A stretch of 64,000 bases of DNA, from assembly GCA_022072175.1 (NCBI GenBank), contig JAJVIE010000003.1, positions 838,001-902,000 of the forward strand. The letters are read 5' to 3'. Numbering within the stretch: position 1 is the first letter of the stretch; every line of letters starts with the position of its first letter. The translations under genes and the position numbers were made by a program. Below are positions 62,889 through 64,000 of this stretch, in pieces. Below the pieces are notes generated by a model. The model was not told the origin of the DNA. It worked only from the letters and a program-made list of their open reading frames with translations, and searched no databases. The DNA comes from Candidatus Omnitrophota bacterium (lineage in GTDB: Bacteria; Omnitrophota; Gorgyraeia; 2-02-FULL-51-18).

Positions 62889-64000
62889 GGATCTCCTTCA
62901 TCCTCTTGTTGAGCTCGTTCATGTCGTATAGGATCCGGTTGACGCGGTTCTGGTCGCCCAGCTTCTGCGCTTCCGCCAGCTCCTGCCGCAGGCTCCGATG
63001 CTCCCCGTCGAGCCTGAGGGCTTTCAATCTTTTCACGCAATCCGTGAACGAACGATCACGGTCGATGATCGTCTCGCTCTCCGCCGTGGTCAACGTCAGG
63101 AGCTTGACGCACTCCGGATCGTCCTGCAGTTTGGTGACCAGCCCTCTCGCCTCCTGGCGCGCGCCGCGCTCGTCGGCTTCCCACAGGATCTGGACCAACC
63201 GCCGCGCCACCGGATGGTAAAAATCGGTCAATCGCAATTCCCGCCGGGACTCCGCGACGTAACGGTCGTCCTCGAGCAGGAGGGACAACAGTAGCCGCTC
63301 CGCCTGACGGGGCAGGCCCTTGGCCGGCTCCGCCGAACGAGCCTCCGCCGGACCGTCGGCGGCCGCCGATTTCTCGGCGGTACGGGCCGTGCGGGCCGCG
63401 GTCGAACGCCCCAGCTCCGTCAACAGCGCCTGCTCGGACAGCTTGAGCTCCTGCGACAGCTCCTTCACCCAGGCCGCTTTCAGGATCTCGCTCTTGGCCT
63501 TGGCGAAGAGCCCGACCATCTCCTGCGCGATCCGCACCTTGCCATCCAGCGTGGACGGATCATGGCTCGTCTTGAGCAGGCCCAGCTTGTATTCGAACAA
63601 CGACCTCGCCTTGGCGATCTCGGCGCGAAAACCCTCCGCGCCGTTCTTGCGGACGTACGAATCCGGATCGTGCCCTTCAGGCAACCGGACGATCCGCACG
63701 TCCATCCCCTCTTCGAGGAACAGCTCCAAACCCCGCAGCGTCGCCGCCTCCCCGGCCTTGTCGGCATCGTAGAGGATGTAGGCGTTGTGCGTGTTGCGTT
63801 TCAAGAGCCGCACTTGGTCCGGCGTCAACGCCGTACCCAAGGTCGCGACCGCGTACTTGACACCCGCCTCATGACAGGCGATCAGGTCCATGTACCCCTC
63901 GACCACCGCGACGGCATCCGCCTCGCGGATGGCCGGACGTGCCTGGTAGAGGCCGTACAACTGACGTCCTTTGTGGTAGATCTCGGTCTCGGGGGAGTTC
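62866..64000 (-). CDS. dnaG: DNA primase DnaG (5' part beyond window)
   Basis: Primes Okazaki fragments. The visible part begins with [20 protein letters not shown], then the TOPRIM acidic residues in [17 protein letters not shown] and YDADKAG, and a C-terminal helicase-binding domain (about the last 150 residues). The zinc domain and start lie outside the right edge. The dnaG-rpoD pair is the conserved macromolecular synthesis arrangement; rpsU, often upstream, would be outside the window. Confidence 0.96.
   Translation of the reverse strand, partial: NSPETEIYHKGRQLYGLYQARPAIREADAVAVVEGYMDLIACHEAGVKYAVATLGTALTPDQVRLLKRNTHNAYILYDADKAGEAATLRGLELFLEEGMDVRIVRLPEGHDPDSYVRKNGAEGFRAEIAKARSLFEYKLGLLKTSHDPSTLDGKVRIAQEMVGLFAKAKSEILKAAWVKELSQELKLSEQALLTELGRSTAARTARTAEKSAAADGPAEARSAEPAKGLPRQAERLLLSLLLEDDRYVAESRRELRLTDFYHPVARRLVQILWEADERGARQEARGLVTKLQDDPECVKLLTLTTAESETIIDRDRSFTDCVKRLKALRLDGEHRSLRQELAEAQKLGDQNRVNRILYDMNELNKRMKEIHEKKDKR

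Noticed and set aside
1-64000. CRISPR arrays, insertion sequences, prophage or integrase sites
   Set aside because: No regularly spaced repeats, transposase or integrase motifs, or tRNA-disrupting insertions were seen by eye; genes are continuous housekeeping operons.

Overview
The window is chromosomal DNA of a GC-rich, diderm (Gram-negative) bacterium. It is packed almost entirely with housekeeping genes. All but one protein gene (rpsT) lie on the minus strand, usually with 1-30 nt overlaps or gaps under 20 nt, so they form a few very long operons. Outer-membrane biogenesis genes (lolD, a lolC/E permease, lnt, lptE, bamD, mlaE/F/D) and a meso-DAP-type MurE show two membranes. mcsA-mcsB-clpC is a module best known from Firmicutes. 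These traits, an SPI-type (non-lipobox) BamD with a WVWSPD...GKW opening, and a MurC/Ddl-containing fusion (Chlamydiae have MurC-Ddl) point to the PVC group or neighbours. Candidatus Omnitrophota is my best guess, but this is inference and not proven. No mobile element, phage, CRISPR or defence locus is visible.

Layout, read in the direction of transcription (right to left). (1) 64000-58936: dnaG (partial), rpoD, tRNA-Met, tRNA-Val, a Zn-ribbon coiled-coil protein, rnhA, the RNase P RNA with its terminator, and a small secreted protein. (2) 58881-57222: a promoter, a PDZ protein and a HAMP membrane protein, closed by an intrinsic terminator. (3) 57170-36755: the dcw cluster, opened by a consensus promoter and a symmetric set of MraZ boxes: mraZ, a 68-aa unknown ORF, rsmH, ftsL, a terminator-like hairpin, ftsI, murE, murF, mraY, murD, ftsW, murG, a three-enzyme MurC-MurB-Ddl fusion, ftsQ and a strongly degenerate ftsA. 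Where ftsZ would be expected, the cluster runs into ribBA, ribH, nusB, ribD and ribE. (4) 36758-34100: bamD, lptE, holA from their own promoter. (5) rpsT, the only plus-strand gene, whose promoter overlaps the murJ start codon. (6) 33739-23459: murJ, a UvrC lacking its middle part, a HAD phosphatase, a receiver-kinase hybrid, prfB with a programmed +1 frameshift, secA, lnt. (7) 23444-1: a perfect-consensus promoter and then about 22 co-directional genes: lysS, lolC/E, lolD, ilvE, mcsA, mcsB, clpC, an AsmA-like protein, mlaEFD, a PIN-TRAM protein, ispD, ispF, cysE, cysS, tmk, holB, metG, a cysteine desulfurase, tatD, a CPBP protease and thiL (partial).

Most of the content builds the envelope: peptidoglycan precursors (Mur enzymes, MraY, MurG, MurJ, FtsW/FtsI), lipoprotein maturation and export (Lnt, LolCDE), LPS and beta-barrel assembly (LptE, BamD), and lipid transport (Mla, AsmA-like). 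Replication, translation and cofactor genes are interleaved. The most unusual biology is in the dcw cluster: the triple fusion, an FtsA that has lost its ATP motifs and apparently subdomain 2B (the FtsZ-binding part) but kept its C-terminal membrane helix, no ftsZ beside it, an extra small ORF, and a hairpin with a U-rich tail between ftsL and ftsI. No stretch over 300 bases lacks a gene; the longest gaps (57097-57329 and 58757-58935) hold the promoters, MraZ boxes and terminator listed below.
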